Shown one piece after another: positions 1-6,237 of a stretch of DNA of 10,206 nucleotides; positions within the stretch are counted from its first letter, which is position 1, and every line of letters starts with the position of its first letter. Under the pieces are notes generated by a model. The model saw only the letters and a list, made by a program, of their open reading frames with translations, was not told where the DNA came from and did not search any database. The translations under genes were made by a program, and so were the position numbers. The DNA lies in NCBI GenBank assembly GCA_003453555.1, contig DMLA01000200.1:1-10206 (forward strand). The letters are read 5' to 3'. Source of the stretch: Chloroflexota bacterium. GTDB lineage: Bacteria; Chloroflexota; Anaerolineae; UBA7937.

Positions 1-3
1 TTG

Positions 4-33
4 TTGACAAACTGGCCTAGTTTGTTTTATAAT
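4..33 (+). promoter_or_regulatory. Sigma70-type promoter of the operon
   Basis: A perfect -35 box TTGACA lies at 4-9 and a perfect -10 box TATAAT at 28-33, separated by 18 bases. Transcription would start near base 40, leaving a leader of about 240 nt before the first large gene. The surroundings (1-80) are AT-rich, in contrast to the GC-rich sequence that follows. Match to consensus is seen directly; activity is inferred. Confidence 0.85.
7..25. promoter_or_regulatory. Operator-like inverted repeat inside the promoter spacer
   Basis: ACAAACT (7-13) and AGTTTGT (19-25) are perfect reverse complements around the 5-base centre GGCCT. The repeat begins within the -35 box and ends just before the -10 box, so a bound dimeric protein would block RNA polymerase. 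IclR-family regulators bind short palindromes, and one is encoded at 2620-3426, so it is the natural candidate. That pairing is inference. I saw no second copy of this palindrome in the other gaps of the window. Confidence 0.65.
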
Positions 34-95
34 ATTATTCAGTGAAAGCTATTTTTATATAGTAACAATTATACTACAAGGTAGAGACCGTCGCA

Positions 96-227
96 ATGGA
101 GCGAGAGAGGGCGGTGTTGCAGGTCGCCGGTAGGAGAGGCGAAAGGCGCAGCGTGGAGACAGGCTTGCGCGAGGTACGCGCAGGAGGGATCTCAGGGGTT
201 AGGCGTCTTATGGAGCCAGTAGCCTAA
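96..227 (+). CDS. Possible 43-residue leader peptide or small protein
   Basis: An ATG at 96 opens a frame of 43 codons ending at TAA 225-227. The predicted peptide is very basic, with ten arginines (residues 3, 5, 13, 14, 17, 18, 25, 28, 36, 37) and no lysine, and has no membrane segment or recognisable motif. A weak Shine-Dalgarno-like AAGGTAG lies at 78-84, rather far from the ATG. The stop codon falls in the loop of the terminator-like hairpin 215-244, so a ribosome finishing this frame would cover the hairpin's left arm. That would suit a leader peptide controlling attenuation. It could also be a chance frame in a structured, purine-rich RNA. I do not recognise the peptide. Confidence 0.35.
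   Translation: MERERAVLQVAGRRGERRSVETGLREVRAGGISGVRRLMEPVA
164..184 (+). other. Strong leader hairpin
   Basis: TGCGCG (166-171) pairs perfectly with CGCGCA (177-182) around the loop AGGTA (172-176). The stem extends outward by one G-U pair and one C-G pair, giving 8 base pairs. It is not followed by a T tract, so it is not a terminator. It could be a pause hairpin or part of a larger RNA fold. Confidence 0.5.
199..227 (+). promoter_or_regulatory. Candidate antiterminator hairpin
   Basis: TTAGGC (199-204) is the reverse complement of GCCTAA (222-227), giving a 6-pair stem with a 17-base loop. Its right arm includes 222-224, the top of the left arm of the terminator-like hairpin 215-244, so the two structures cannot form together. 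The stem is short, and formation in vivo is inferred only from the pairing. Confidence 0.35.
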
Positions 228-258
228 GCGGTTTGGCTGCTGGCGTTATTGTTTTATT
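215..258 (+). terminator. Terminator-like hairpin just before the first large gene (candidate attenuator)
   Basis: GCCAGTAGCC (215-224) pairs with GGCTGCTGGC (235-244) along ten positions, nine Watson-Crick pairs and one G-U pair, around a 10-base loop. It is followed at once by a T-rich stretch (246-258) that is broken by single A and G bases. This is the form of an intrinsic terminator, though the T tract is imperfect. It lies downstream of the promoter at 4-33 and upstream of the gene at 281. It could therefore end a short leader transcript or act as a regulated attenuator for the whole operon. Confidence 0.6.
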
Positions 259-280
259 AAGGAGTCAATATCAGGAAACG

Positions 281-1417
281 ATGAGCCTGTACGCCTTCTC
301 TCCCGAGGATATAGAGCCCCTCATTGAGGGTTTGGCTATAGTGGGAACGGGCGGCGGAGGCTCCCCCTACTGGGGTAGGGCCATCCTGGAGCACGAGTTT
401 TGCATGGGACGCACCCTCGCTATGATCGACCTAGAGGATATCAGCGACCAGGCCACTGTGGTCAGCGGGGGCATCATGGGCTCGGTGAAGGTGCTGGAGG
501 CCATGGGGGTCGAGGAGGTCATGCGTCATTGGGAGGAGCGATTCGAGTTATTAGAGGTGACCCGGGTGATGGAGACCATCCTGGGCCGGAAGATCGACCA
601 TGTGGTGCCCTTTGAGGTAGGGGCATTAAACACCCCGGTCATGCTCTCCCTGGGAGCGCGTCTGGGCATCCCGGTCATCGACGGCGACGCCTTGGGCCGC
701 TCGGCGCCAGAGACCCAGATGACCAGTTTCATCGGCCACGGGGTTTCCCTCACTCCCATGCCCCTCATCGATTACCAGGGCAATGTGGTGATAGTCCATG
801 AGGCACCCGATCCCACCTATGCCGATGAGTTAGGGCGCTGGGTGGTGACCAAGGGCGGGGGGATGGGGGCTAACAACCACTATCCTATGAGCGGACGCCA
901 AGCGAAAGAGGCGGTGGTTCCCGACACCATCAGCGGGGCGCTGGAACTAGGGCGTGCGGTGTTACAAGCCCGGGAGGAGGGCGATGATCCCGTCGCTGCG
1001 GCGATTGGATTCCTGGGCGGTGTGCGGCTCTTCGCCGGCACCGTTACGTCCTTAGGGGAAGAGGAGAAGATGGGGTTCTATTACACTATCGCTTCCTTGG
1101 AAGGGAGGGGGGAGTTCAGCGGGCGGATGGCTCGGTTGGTGATCAAAAACGAGACCATGTTACTCTCCATTGACGAGGAGATAAAGGTCTTCTTCCCTGA
1201 CTTGGTCTGCATGCTGGAGCCAGCCACGGGGCGAGGGGTGATGAGCGTAGATTTGGAGGTGGGAACGCCGCTGGTCTTGGTGGGGGTGCCTTGTCACCAG
1301 CGCCTGCGCGAGGCTGTACAATCGGAGATAGGAAAGGTGGCCTTCAGCCCAGCCCGTTACGGTTACCCGGAACTCAAATACCAGCCTATCGAGACGCTGG
1401 CGGAGGGGTTCAGATAG
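281..1417 (+). CDS. DUF917 family protein (S-methyl-thiohydantoin desulfurase-like)
   Basis: The 378-residue product matches the DUF917 family, whose Pfam domains are now named after S-methyl-thiohydantoin desulfurase and which often sits near hydantoinase-like and catabolic genes. Visible hallmarks are the glycine-rich GTGGGGSPYWG at residues 22-32, the PFEVGALNTPV block, and VIDGDALGRSAPETQM, which matches the family's D-(G/A)-D-x-x-GR-x-x-PE signature. No signal peptide or membrane segment is seen, so it is probably cytoplasmic. The frame is open from a TTG at 233, but that codon lies inside the leader hairpin. ATG 281 gives a normal family length and N-terminus. AAGGAG at 259-264 is rather far upstream of it and AGGAAA at 273-278 rather close, so initiation may be modest. 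The next gene starts one base after the stop. The true substrate is unknown. Confidence 0.85.
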   Translation: MSLYAFSPEDIEPLIEGLAIVGTGGGGSPYWGRAILEHEFCMGRTLAMIDLEDISDQATVVSGGIMGSVKVLEAMGVEEVMRHWEERFELLEVTRVMETILGRKIDHVVPFEVGALNTPVMLSLGARLGIPVIDGDALGRSAPETQMTSFIGHGVSLTPMPLIDYQGNVVIVHEAPDPTYADELGRWVVTKGGGMGANNHYPMSGRQAKEAVVPDTISGALELGRAVLQAREEGDDPVAAAIGFLGGVRLFAGTVTSLGEEEKMGFYYTIASLEGRGEFSGRMARLVIKNETMLLSIDEEIKVFFPDLVCMLEPATGRGVMSVDLEVGTPLVLVGVPCHQRLREAVQSEIGKVAFSPARYGYPELKYQPIETLAEGFR

Positions 1418-1418
1418 A

Positions 1419-2603
1419 GTGTTGAGAGCCAAGAATGTGATTGAGGAGATGAGGGGGCGAGAGCGGGTATTGACCGCCTTAGCCCATCGCGAACCGGATA
1501 GAGTGCCTATCGACTTTGGTAGCACCTGGATCACCACTATCACCATCCCCGCTTACGAGCGGCTGAAGGAGCATTTGGGCCTCGAAAGTGAGACTATCCT
1601 CATGGAGCGGATGCAGCAGGTCTGCATGGTGGACGAGCGGATCTTGGAGATCTTCGATGTTGATACCCGAGGCGTCTTCTACGGCCCGCCTGAACTGGAG
1701 TGCAACCAGTGGGTCGAACTATCAGATGACCGCTATCGCGATGCCTGGGGCGTCACTTGGCAGAAGCCGTCCACTTCCTACTATTATGACATGGTAAAGC
1801 CCGCCCTGGGCGGGGAGATCACTCTCTCCGATGTAATCAACCACCCCTGGCCCGACCCCCATGATCCAGGCTACACCCGTGGCCTGCGTGAGCGGGTGAA
1901 GAAGCAGCGGGAGAGCACCGATTGTGCCCTGGTCCTCAACCTCTCTGTCTGGTTCGTGCAATGTAGCCAGTTCATCCGTGGCTTTGAGAATTGGTTCATC
2001 GATATGGTCGCCCAACCCCGTTTAATGGAGACTCTCTTCGACATCCTGAACGATATCATGCTAGCCACCATCGGCGACGTGCTGGCCGAGGTGGGCGACC
2101 TGGTGGATGTGGTTTCGGTGTCCGACGATGTGGGCACCCAAGACCGGACCGTGGTCTCCCCGGAGATGTACCGCCGTCTAATAAAGCCTCGCCAGGCTAA
2201 GGCCTTCGCCTATATCCATGAACGGACCGAGGCCCCTTTGATGTATCATACCTGTGGCTCGGTGTATGATATAATGGAAGACCTCATCGAGATCGGGGTG
2301 GATGCCCTCAACCCGGTACAGACCACGGCGGCCAAGATGGAACCAGAGCGGTTGAAGGGGGAGTTCGGCGATCGCATCTCTTTCTGGGGTGGGATCGATA
2401 GCCACCGCGTGCTACCCTGGGGAACGAAGGAAGAGGTGAAAGAGGAAGTATATAGAATCGTACAAACTCTTGGCCCTGGTGGTGGCTATATCTTGAATTC
2501 GGTGCACAATATCCAGCCCAATGTGCCTGTAGAGAACCTGCTTGCTATGTTCGAGGCCGCTAGGGAGTATGGTCGGTATCCTCTGGGGGTTGTGCAGGGG
2601 TAG
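1419..2603 (+). CDS. Uroporphyrinogen decarboxylase / corrinoid methyltransferase superfamily protein
   Basis: The 394-residue product belongs to the UroD superfamily, which includes haem UroD and the MtaA/MtbA/CmuA zinc methyltransferases. The N-terminal HREPDRVPIDFGS is the usual opening of the non-haem branch. H277-T-C279 (MYHTCGSV) matches the H-x-C zinc pair of the methyltransferases. The third ligand in MtaA-type enzymes is a cysteine near the C-terminus; here the equivalent stretch, NSVHNIQPNVPVEN, offers H363 instead. The start is GTG 1419, with GGAGG at 1402-1406. ATG 1449 is possible but would abut its own Shine-Dalgarno. Gene context (catabolic, not haem synthesis) argues for methyl transfer or a related reaction. 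No corrinoid-binding protein is encoded in the window, so the partner is unknown. Confidence 0.85.
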   Translation: MLRAKNVIEEMRGRERVLTALAHREPDRVPIDFGSTWITTITIPAYERLKEHLGLESETILMERMQQVCMVDERILEIFDVDTRGVFYGPPELECNQWVELSDDRYRDAWGVTWQKPSTSYYYDMVKPALGGEITLSDVINHPWPDPHDPGYTRGLRERVKKQRESTDCALVLNLSVWFVQCSQFIRGFENWFIDMVAQPRLMETLFDILNDIMLATIGDVLAEVGDLVDVVSVSDDVGTQDRTVVSPEMYRRLIKPRQAKAFAYIHERTEAPLMYHTCGSVYDIMEDLIEIGVDALNPVQTTAAKMEPERLKGEFGDRISFWGGIDSHRVLPWGTKEEVKEEVYRIVQTLGPGGGYILNSVHNIQPNVPVENLLAMFEAAREYGRYPLGVVQG

Positions 2604-2607
2604 GAAA

Positions 2608-2613
2608 GGAAGG
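2608..2613 (+). promoter_or_regulatory. Ribosome binding site that sets the TTG start of the IclR gene
   Basis: GGAAGG at 2608-2613 lies 6 bases before TTG 2620. The frame is open further upstream, but earlier starts would overlap the preceding gene deeply and add residues that are not part of the IclR fold. Confidence 0.55.
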
Positions 2614-2619
2614 TTCAGG

Positions 2620-3426
2620 TTGACTAGTCAGAGGAAGCGGTATCAGATCCGAGCGGTGGATCGAGCCCTAGAGTTGCTGGGTGTTTTCTCCACCGCCGAG
2701 TCGGAGTTCACCCTTACCGAGTTGAGTGCCCGGCTGAACTTGAACCCGAGCACCACCTATCGTCTGCTGGTCACCCTGGAGAGCCGGGACTATATAGAGC
2801 AGAACCCTGAGAGCGGCCGGTATAGGCTAGGGGTCGCCTGCCTGAGGTTGGGGAGTGTCTTCTTGTCCCAGGTGGATTTGCGCAAGCGGGCTCTATCCCT
2901 CTTGGAGCGCCTCCGTGATGAGTGTAAAGAGGCGGTGCACCTAGCCATTCTAGATCGCCATCGAATGGAGGTAGTGTATCTGGAGAAACTGGAAGGGCTC
3001 ATGCCCATCGGCCTGATGAGTTCGAGGGTAGGAGGTCGCGCTCCTGCCTACTGTACTGGGCTGGGCAAGTCTATGCTGGCTTATGAGGAGGAAGAGGTCG
3101 TCCGTGAGTTCTACACCGCCAACGGGCTTCAGGTTTATACCCCCCATACCATTACCGTTATCGATGATTTGCTGCGAGAGTTATCAGAGATCCGGAAGCG
3201 AGGCTATGCCATCGACAACGCAGAGCATGAGCCAGATGTGAAGTGCGTGGCTGCTCCCGTGTGGAGCCACCAACATGCGGTGGTGGGAGCTATCAGCGTG
3301 TCTGGGCCGGTGGAGCGGATCGACCGCTTGCTTGCTGAGGGTGTGTTGATCGAAAAGGTGAAAGAAACAGCCAATGAGGCCTCGACGCGGATGGGCTGCC
3401 CCGAGCCATCGACGAGCGGAGGGTAG
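2620..3426 (+). CDS. IclR-family transcriptional regulator
   Basis: The 268-residue product has the length and two-domain layout of IclR regulators. The N-terminal winged helix-turn-helix includes DRALELLGVF (14-23), TLTELSARLNLNPSTTYRLL (31-50) and the wing around SGRYRLG. The C-terminal effector-binding domain shows the family landmarks GRAPAYCTGLGKSMLA, RKRGYAIDNAEHEPDVKCVA and HAVVGAISVSGP. IclR proteins are dimeric or tetrameric sensors of small metabolites, often aromatic or organic acids, and commonly control adjacent catabolic genes and themselves. The start is TTG 2620, 16 bases after the preceding stop. Its position inside the operon suggests autoregulation, with the inverted repeat at 7-25 as candidate operator. 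The ligand cannot be read from the sequence. Confidence 0.93.
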   Translation: MTSQRKRYQIRAVDRALELLGVFSTAESEFTLTELSARLNLNPSTTYRLLVTLESRDYIEQNPESGRYRLGVACLRLGSVFLSQVDLRKRALSLLERLRDECKEAVHLAILDRHRMEVVYLEKLEGLMPIGLMSSRVGGRAPAYCTGLGKSMLAYEEEEVVREFYTANGLQVYTPHTITVIDDLLRELSEIRKRGYAIDNAEHEPDVKCVAAPVWSHQHAVVGAISVSGPVERIDRLLAEGVLIEKVKETANEASTRMGCPEPSTSGG

Positions 3427-3430
3427 TTCG

Positions 3431-3502
3431 GTGAATAAGGACACCCTGGAGATGTGTCATCGCTATAGTGCCATGGCGGTGCGCGAGGGTCAAGCCTCAT
3501 AG
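3431..3502 (+). CDS. Possible 23-residue microprotein
   Basis: GTG at 3431 begins a 23-codon frame (start MNKDTLEMCHRY, end AVREGQAS) closed by TAG 3500-3502. It fills almost the whole gap between the IclR gene and the flavoprotein gene. GGAGGG at 3418-3423, inside the end of the IclR gene, lies 7 bases before the GTG, a good Shine-Dalgarno arrangement. The frame differs from those of both neighbours. There is one cysteine, at residue 9, and no membrane segment. It may be a translated small protein, a coupling cistron that carries ribosomes to the next gene, or the remnant of a lost gene. I do not recognise it. Confidence 0.35.
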   Translation: MNKDTLEMCHRYSAMAVREGQAS

Positions 3503-3504
3503 CG

Positions 3505-3513
3505 AGGAGGAGG
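3505..3513 (+). promoter_or_regulatory. Very strong ribosome binding site of the flavoprotein gene
   Basis: AGGAGGAGG at 3505-3513 carries two overlapping copies of the AGGAGG core. From the first copy the spacing to ATG 3517 is 6 bases. This favours ATG 3517 over the adjacent in-frame TTG at 3514. It is one of the strongest such sites in the window. Confidence 0.7.
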
Positions 3514-3516
3514 TTG

Positions 3517-4245
3517 ATGGCATCCTTCGATCCGGTAATACAGAAGGTGACTATACTGGGCATCGCTGGCAGCCCCCGTGCAGGCAACACAGAGATCATA
3601 GTTCGTGAGGCGCTGGCAGGGGCTACAGAGGCTGGGCAGGTGGAGACGGAGTTCTTCAGTTTCCATCGTCGTCAGTTCGGACCGTGTATAGGAGAGTGTT
3701 ATGAGTACTGCGCTGAGCACGGCGACTGCTGTTTCATGGACGATTTCCAGGAGTTTCTCGACTTTTGGCTGAGGGCGGACGGAATCATCTTCGGGGTACC
3801 GGTCTACCATGTCTCCGTACCGGCTCAGGTGAAGGCAGCCATCGACCGGCTGGGCAATGTCCTATGCTCCCACTTAGGAGAGGAGGTGCCTCGCTTCTCC
3901 AAGGTCTGCGCGGCCATTACCCAAGGCCTCGACCGCTTCGGGGGACAGGAACTCACCATGCAGTACCTCATTGAGCACTTCCTGGTCATGAACTGTATCG
4001 CCATCGCTGGTGATTTACTTGATTCGTATATCGGGGCTGCGGGCATCGCCGGGGGGATGGAGTTGGACGCCATTCTCCAAGACGAGCAGGCGCGGCGGAC
4101 GGCTCGGAATGTGGGGCGTCGCGTGGCGGAGATGACACGCATCGTCAAGGCAGGTTTAGCGGTCTTGGCTAAGGAGTTACCTGAGGGGTATTTCTTCAAG
4201 CGAGATCGGTTGGGAAAGAAGCGAGCAGAGGTGGAAGAGGGATAA
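3517..4245 (+). CDS. NADPH-dependent FMN reductase-fold flavoprotein with a cysteine cluster (Isf-like)
   Basis: The 242-residue product has a flavodoxin-like fold. The FMN phosphate loop is GIAGSPRAGNTE (15-26), and GVPVYHVSVPAQVKAAIDR is the second flavin-binding block typical of the family. Between them sits a cysteine-rich insertion, C57-x3-C61-x3-C65-x5-C71-C72. Iron-sulfur flavoproteins (Isf) of anaerobes have a compact cysteine motif at this place that binds a [4Fe-4S] cluster, so this protein probably carries FMN and a cluster and moves electrons between ferredoxin and another acceptor. The spacing differs from the textbook CX2CX2C pattern, so the cluster is an inference. The C-terminal tail after about residue 190 is helical and basic. 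It is followed after one base by the 2-oxoacid oxidoreductase alpha gene, which suggests a linked redox role. Confidence 0.85.
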   Translation: MASFDPVIQKVTILGIAGSPRAGNTEIIVREALAGATEAGQVETEFFSFHRRQFGPCIGECYEYCAEHGDCCFMDDFQEFLDFWLRADGIIFGVPVYHVSVPAQVKAAIDRLGNVLCSHLGEEVPRFSKVCAAITQGLDRFGGQELTMQYLIEHFLVMNCIAIAGDLLDSYIGAAGIAGGMELDAILQDEQARRTARNVGRRVAEMTRIVKAGLAVLAKELPEGYFFKRDRLGKKRAEVEEG

Positions 4246-4246
4246 T

Positions 4247-5389
4247 GTGAACGAGATCCTGACGGGCACCTACCTTGCCCAGGGAGATTGGGCTTGCGCC
4301 GAGGGAGCGATCGCCGCTGGCTGCCGCTTCTTCGCTGCCTACCCTATAACGCCAGCCACCGAGATTATGGAACGGATGGCCGTACGGCTGCCCCAGGTAG
4401 GTGGGGATTTCGTGCAGTTCGAGGATGAGATCGCTTCCATGGCTGCAGTTGTGGGTGCTTCCTACACCGGCGCTAAGGCTATGACAGCCACCTCAGGGCC
4501 AGGGCTGAGCCTGATGGCGGAGAATGTCGGGTTGGCCCTGATGACCGAGGCTCCCTGCGTGGTGGTGGACATCATGCGAGGCGGCCCCAGTACGGGACAG
4601 CCGACCATGGCCGCCCAGGGGGACCTGATGCAGGCTCGCTGGCTGACTCACGGCGATTACGAGATGATCGCTCTAGCCCCCGCCTCCGTTCAGGAGATGT
4701 TCGACTTGACGATTGAGGCGTTCAATCTGGCGGAGCGGTACCGCCTGCCGGTGCTGCTTTTGGCCGACGCTCTGATCGGTCAGATGTACGAAAGGCTGGT
4801 TATCCCTGAGGCTGATCAGGTCAGGGTTGAGAACCGGAAGAAACCGACGGTCGGACCAAGCGACTATCTACCTTTCCAGGTGGATGATAGTCTAGTGCCT
4901 GCCATGGCCTGCTTTGGGGAGGGGTATCACTTCTATGTCACGGGGTTGACCCACGACGAGAGTGGATACCCGGATATGTCGCCCCAGGGACAGGGACGGC
5001 TGGTTACTCGCCTCTGTGCGAAGGTGCGCGAAAGGGCTGGGGAGATCATCAGGCTCGATATGTACCATTTGGAGGATGCCGAGGTAGCAGTGGTAGCCTA
5101 CGGCATGGTGGCCCGTTCGGCCCGGCGAGCGGTGGATCTAGCCCGCGAGAGGGGGCTGAGAGCGGGCCTCTTGCGGCTGGTGACGGTCTGGCCATTTCCG
5201 ACCCGATTCCTAGATGGCCTTTCCCATCGACTGAAGGCTCTCCTCGTTCCGGAGATGAACTGCGGGCAGTTGGTGCATGAGGTGCGGGGAGCCGCTCGGG
5301 GGTGCTCTGTGCACTCTCTGCCCAAGCCAGGTCCTATACCCCACTCCGCTGAGGAGATTATGGAGGCGATGGAAGGGATAGAGATATGA
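4247..5389 (+). CDS. korA: 2-oxoacid:ferredoxin oxidoreductase, alpha subunit (KorA/VorB type)
   Basis: The 380-residue product is the pyrimidine-domain (alpha) subunit of a 2-oxoacid:ferredoxin oxidoreductase, which converts a 2-oxoacid plus CoA to acyl-CoA and CO2 with reduced ferredoxin. Residues 32-42, YPITPATEIME, are the family's substrate-contact motif. FVQFEDEIASMAAVVGAS and RGGPSTGQPTMAAQGDL follow as expected, and the C-terminal part (from about 265) has the PFOR domain II pattern ending near LVPEMNCGQL. GPSTG-x-PT resembles 2-oxoglutarate (Kor) alpha chains, whereas THGDYEMIALAPASVQEM resembles branched-chain (Vor) ones, so the substrate stays open. The gamma domain is neither fused to it nor encoded nearby. 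GTG 4247 is the start, 6 bases after GAAGAGG. It overlaps the beta gene by ATGA. Confidence 0.9.
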   Translation: MNEILTGTYLAQGDWACAEGAIAAGCRFFAAYPITPATEIMERMAVRLPQVGGDFVQFEDEIASMAAVVGASYTGAKAMTATSGPGLSLMAENVGLALMTEAPCVVVDIMRGGPSTGQPTMAAQGDLMQARWLTHGDYEMIALAPASVQEMFDLTIEAFNLAERYRLPVLLLADALIGQMYERLVIPEADQVRVENRKKPTVGPSDYLPFQVDDSLVPAMACFGEGYHFYVTGLTHDESGYPDMSPQGQGRLVTRLCAKVRERAGEIIRLDMYHLEDAEVAVVAYGMVARSARRAVDLARERGLRAGLLRLVTVWPFPTRFLDGLSHRLKALLVPEMNCGQLVHEVRGAARGCSVHSLPKPGPIPHSAEEIMEAMEGIEI

Positions 5390-6237
5390 GTGGAGGCCAG
5401 GTAAAGTTTCCGCTAGACGACTTGCTGCGGAGGGATCGCTTCCCGCATCTCTGGTGCCAAGGCTGCGGGTTAGGCATCATCCTCAGCGCCTTCTGTCGTG
5501 CGGTTCAAGAAGCAGATATCGATCTGGACCATCTGGTGGTTGTCTCAGGCATAGGTTGTGCCGGGCGACTGTCAGGCTATCTGAACTGCGACTCCTTTCA
5601 CGCCACTCATGGCCGGGCTATCCCCCTCGCTAGCGGGGCTAAAATAGCGAACCCTGATCTGAAAGTGGTGGTCATAAGCGGAGACGGAGATCTATTCGCC
5701 ATCGGCGGCAACCACTTTGTTCACGCCGCTCGGCGCAACCTAGAGATGTTGGTCATCTGTTCGAATAACTTTAATTATGGGATGACCGGGGGGCAGCTGG
5801 GTCCCACCACACCTTTTCAAGCACTGACCAAGACCACCCCTTTCGGTAACTGGGAGGAGCCCTTGAACCTGGTTCAGTTGGCGTCGGCGGCTGGCGCGAC
5901 CTATGTGGCTCGTTGGACGGTCACCTACACACAGCGGTTGACCAACTCTATCAAGAAAGGGTTGCAGAGGGAAGGGTTTGCCTTCATCGAGGTTGTTTCC
6001 CCCTGCCCAGCGATCTACGGGGAGATGAATGAGCAAGGTTCAGCCTGGCAGATGTGGGAGGAGTTAGAGGCGGTGAGCCGCATTCGAGATGGGATCCCGC
6101 CGGCTGAGGCATCTCTCGATATCCATGAGAGGATCATCTGCGGCGACTTTATCGATAGAGAGCGTGCGGGGTACACTCTGCGCCTGCGGCAGAACAGGGA
6201 TGTAGCCCGGCAAAAGGCGTTAGCCAGTTATGGATGA
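5386..6237 (+). CDS. korB: 2-oxoacid:ferredoxin oxidoreductase, beta subunit (thiamine diphosphate-binding, KorB type)
   Basis: The 283-residue product is the catalytic thiamine-diphosphate subunit. The cofactor motif runs from GDGD (99-102) to NN (127-128), with the normal spacing of about 26 residues. All four cysteines expected to hold the subunit's [4Fe-4S] cluster are visible: C24 and C27 in WCQGCG, C58 in GIGCAGR, and C207 in SPCPAIYG. The block NYGMTGGQLGPTTP is typical of the KorB/PorB group. Its start codon overlaps the stop of the alpha gene (ATGA at 5386-5389), and the next gene overlaps its end by 8 bases, pointing to translational coupling and fixed stoichiometry. The enzyme is cytoplasmic and oxygen-sensitive by family. 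Confidence 0.93.
   Translation: MSGGQVKFPLDDLLRRDRFPHLWCQGCGLGIILSAFCRAVQEADIDLDHLVVVSGIGCAGRLSGYLNCDSFHATHGRAIPLASGAKIANPDLKVVVISGDGDLFAIGGNHFVHAARRNLEMLVICSNNFNYGMTGGQLGPTTPFQALTKTTPFGNWEEPLNLVQLASAAGATYVARWTVTYTQRLTNSIKKGLQREGFAFIEVVSPCPAIYGEMNEQGSAWQMWEELEAVSRIRDGIPPAEASLDIHERIICGDFIDRERAGYTLRLRQNRDVARQKALASYG

Larger units (their letters stand above)
40..280 (+). promoter_or_regulatory. Long structured leader of the operon
   Basis: About 240 nt separate the predicted start of transcription from the first large gene. The first part is AT-rich and holds a small inverted repeat, TAGTA (60-64) with TACTA (72-76). From about 80 the sequence is purine- and GC-rich and can form several helices, for example ACCG (87-90) with CGGT (128-131) around GCAA (93-96) with TTGC (117-120), and a strong hairpin at 164-184. 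It ends with two mutually exclusive hairpins listed separately. I looked for hallmarks of T-box, cobalamin and TPP riboswitches and found none, so no known class is assigned. Confidence 0.55.

Noticed and set aside
80..230. Known riboswitch or T-box in the leader
   Set aside because: I looked for the T-box GGTGGNACCGCG core, cobalamin-box and TPP signatures and found none, so the leader is left unclassified.
233..280. A 16-residue extension of the DUF917 protein from TTG 233
   Set aside because: The TTG lies inside the terminator-like hairpin with no suitable ribosome site, and ATG 281 gives the expected N-terminus.
2542..2619. A 26-residue extension of the IclR protein
   Set aside because: It would overlap the UroD-like gene by over 60 bases and adds Gly/Arg/Cys-rich sequence foreign to the family; TTG 2620 has a good ribosome site.
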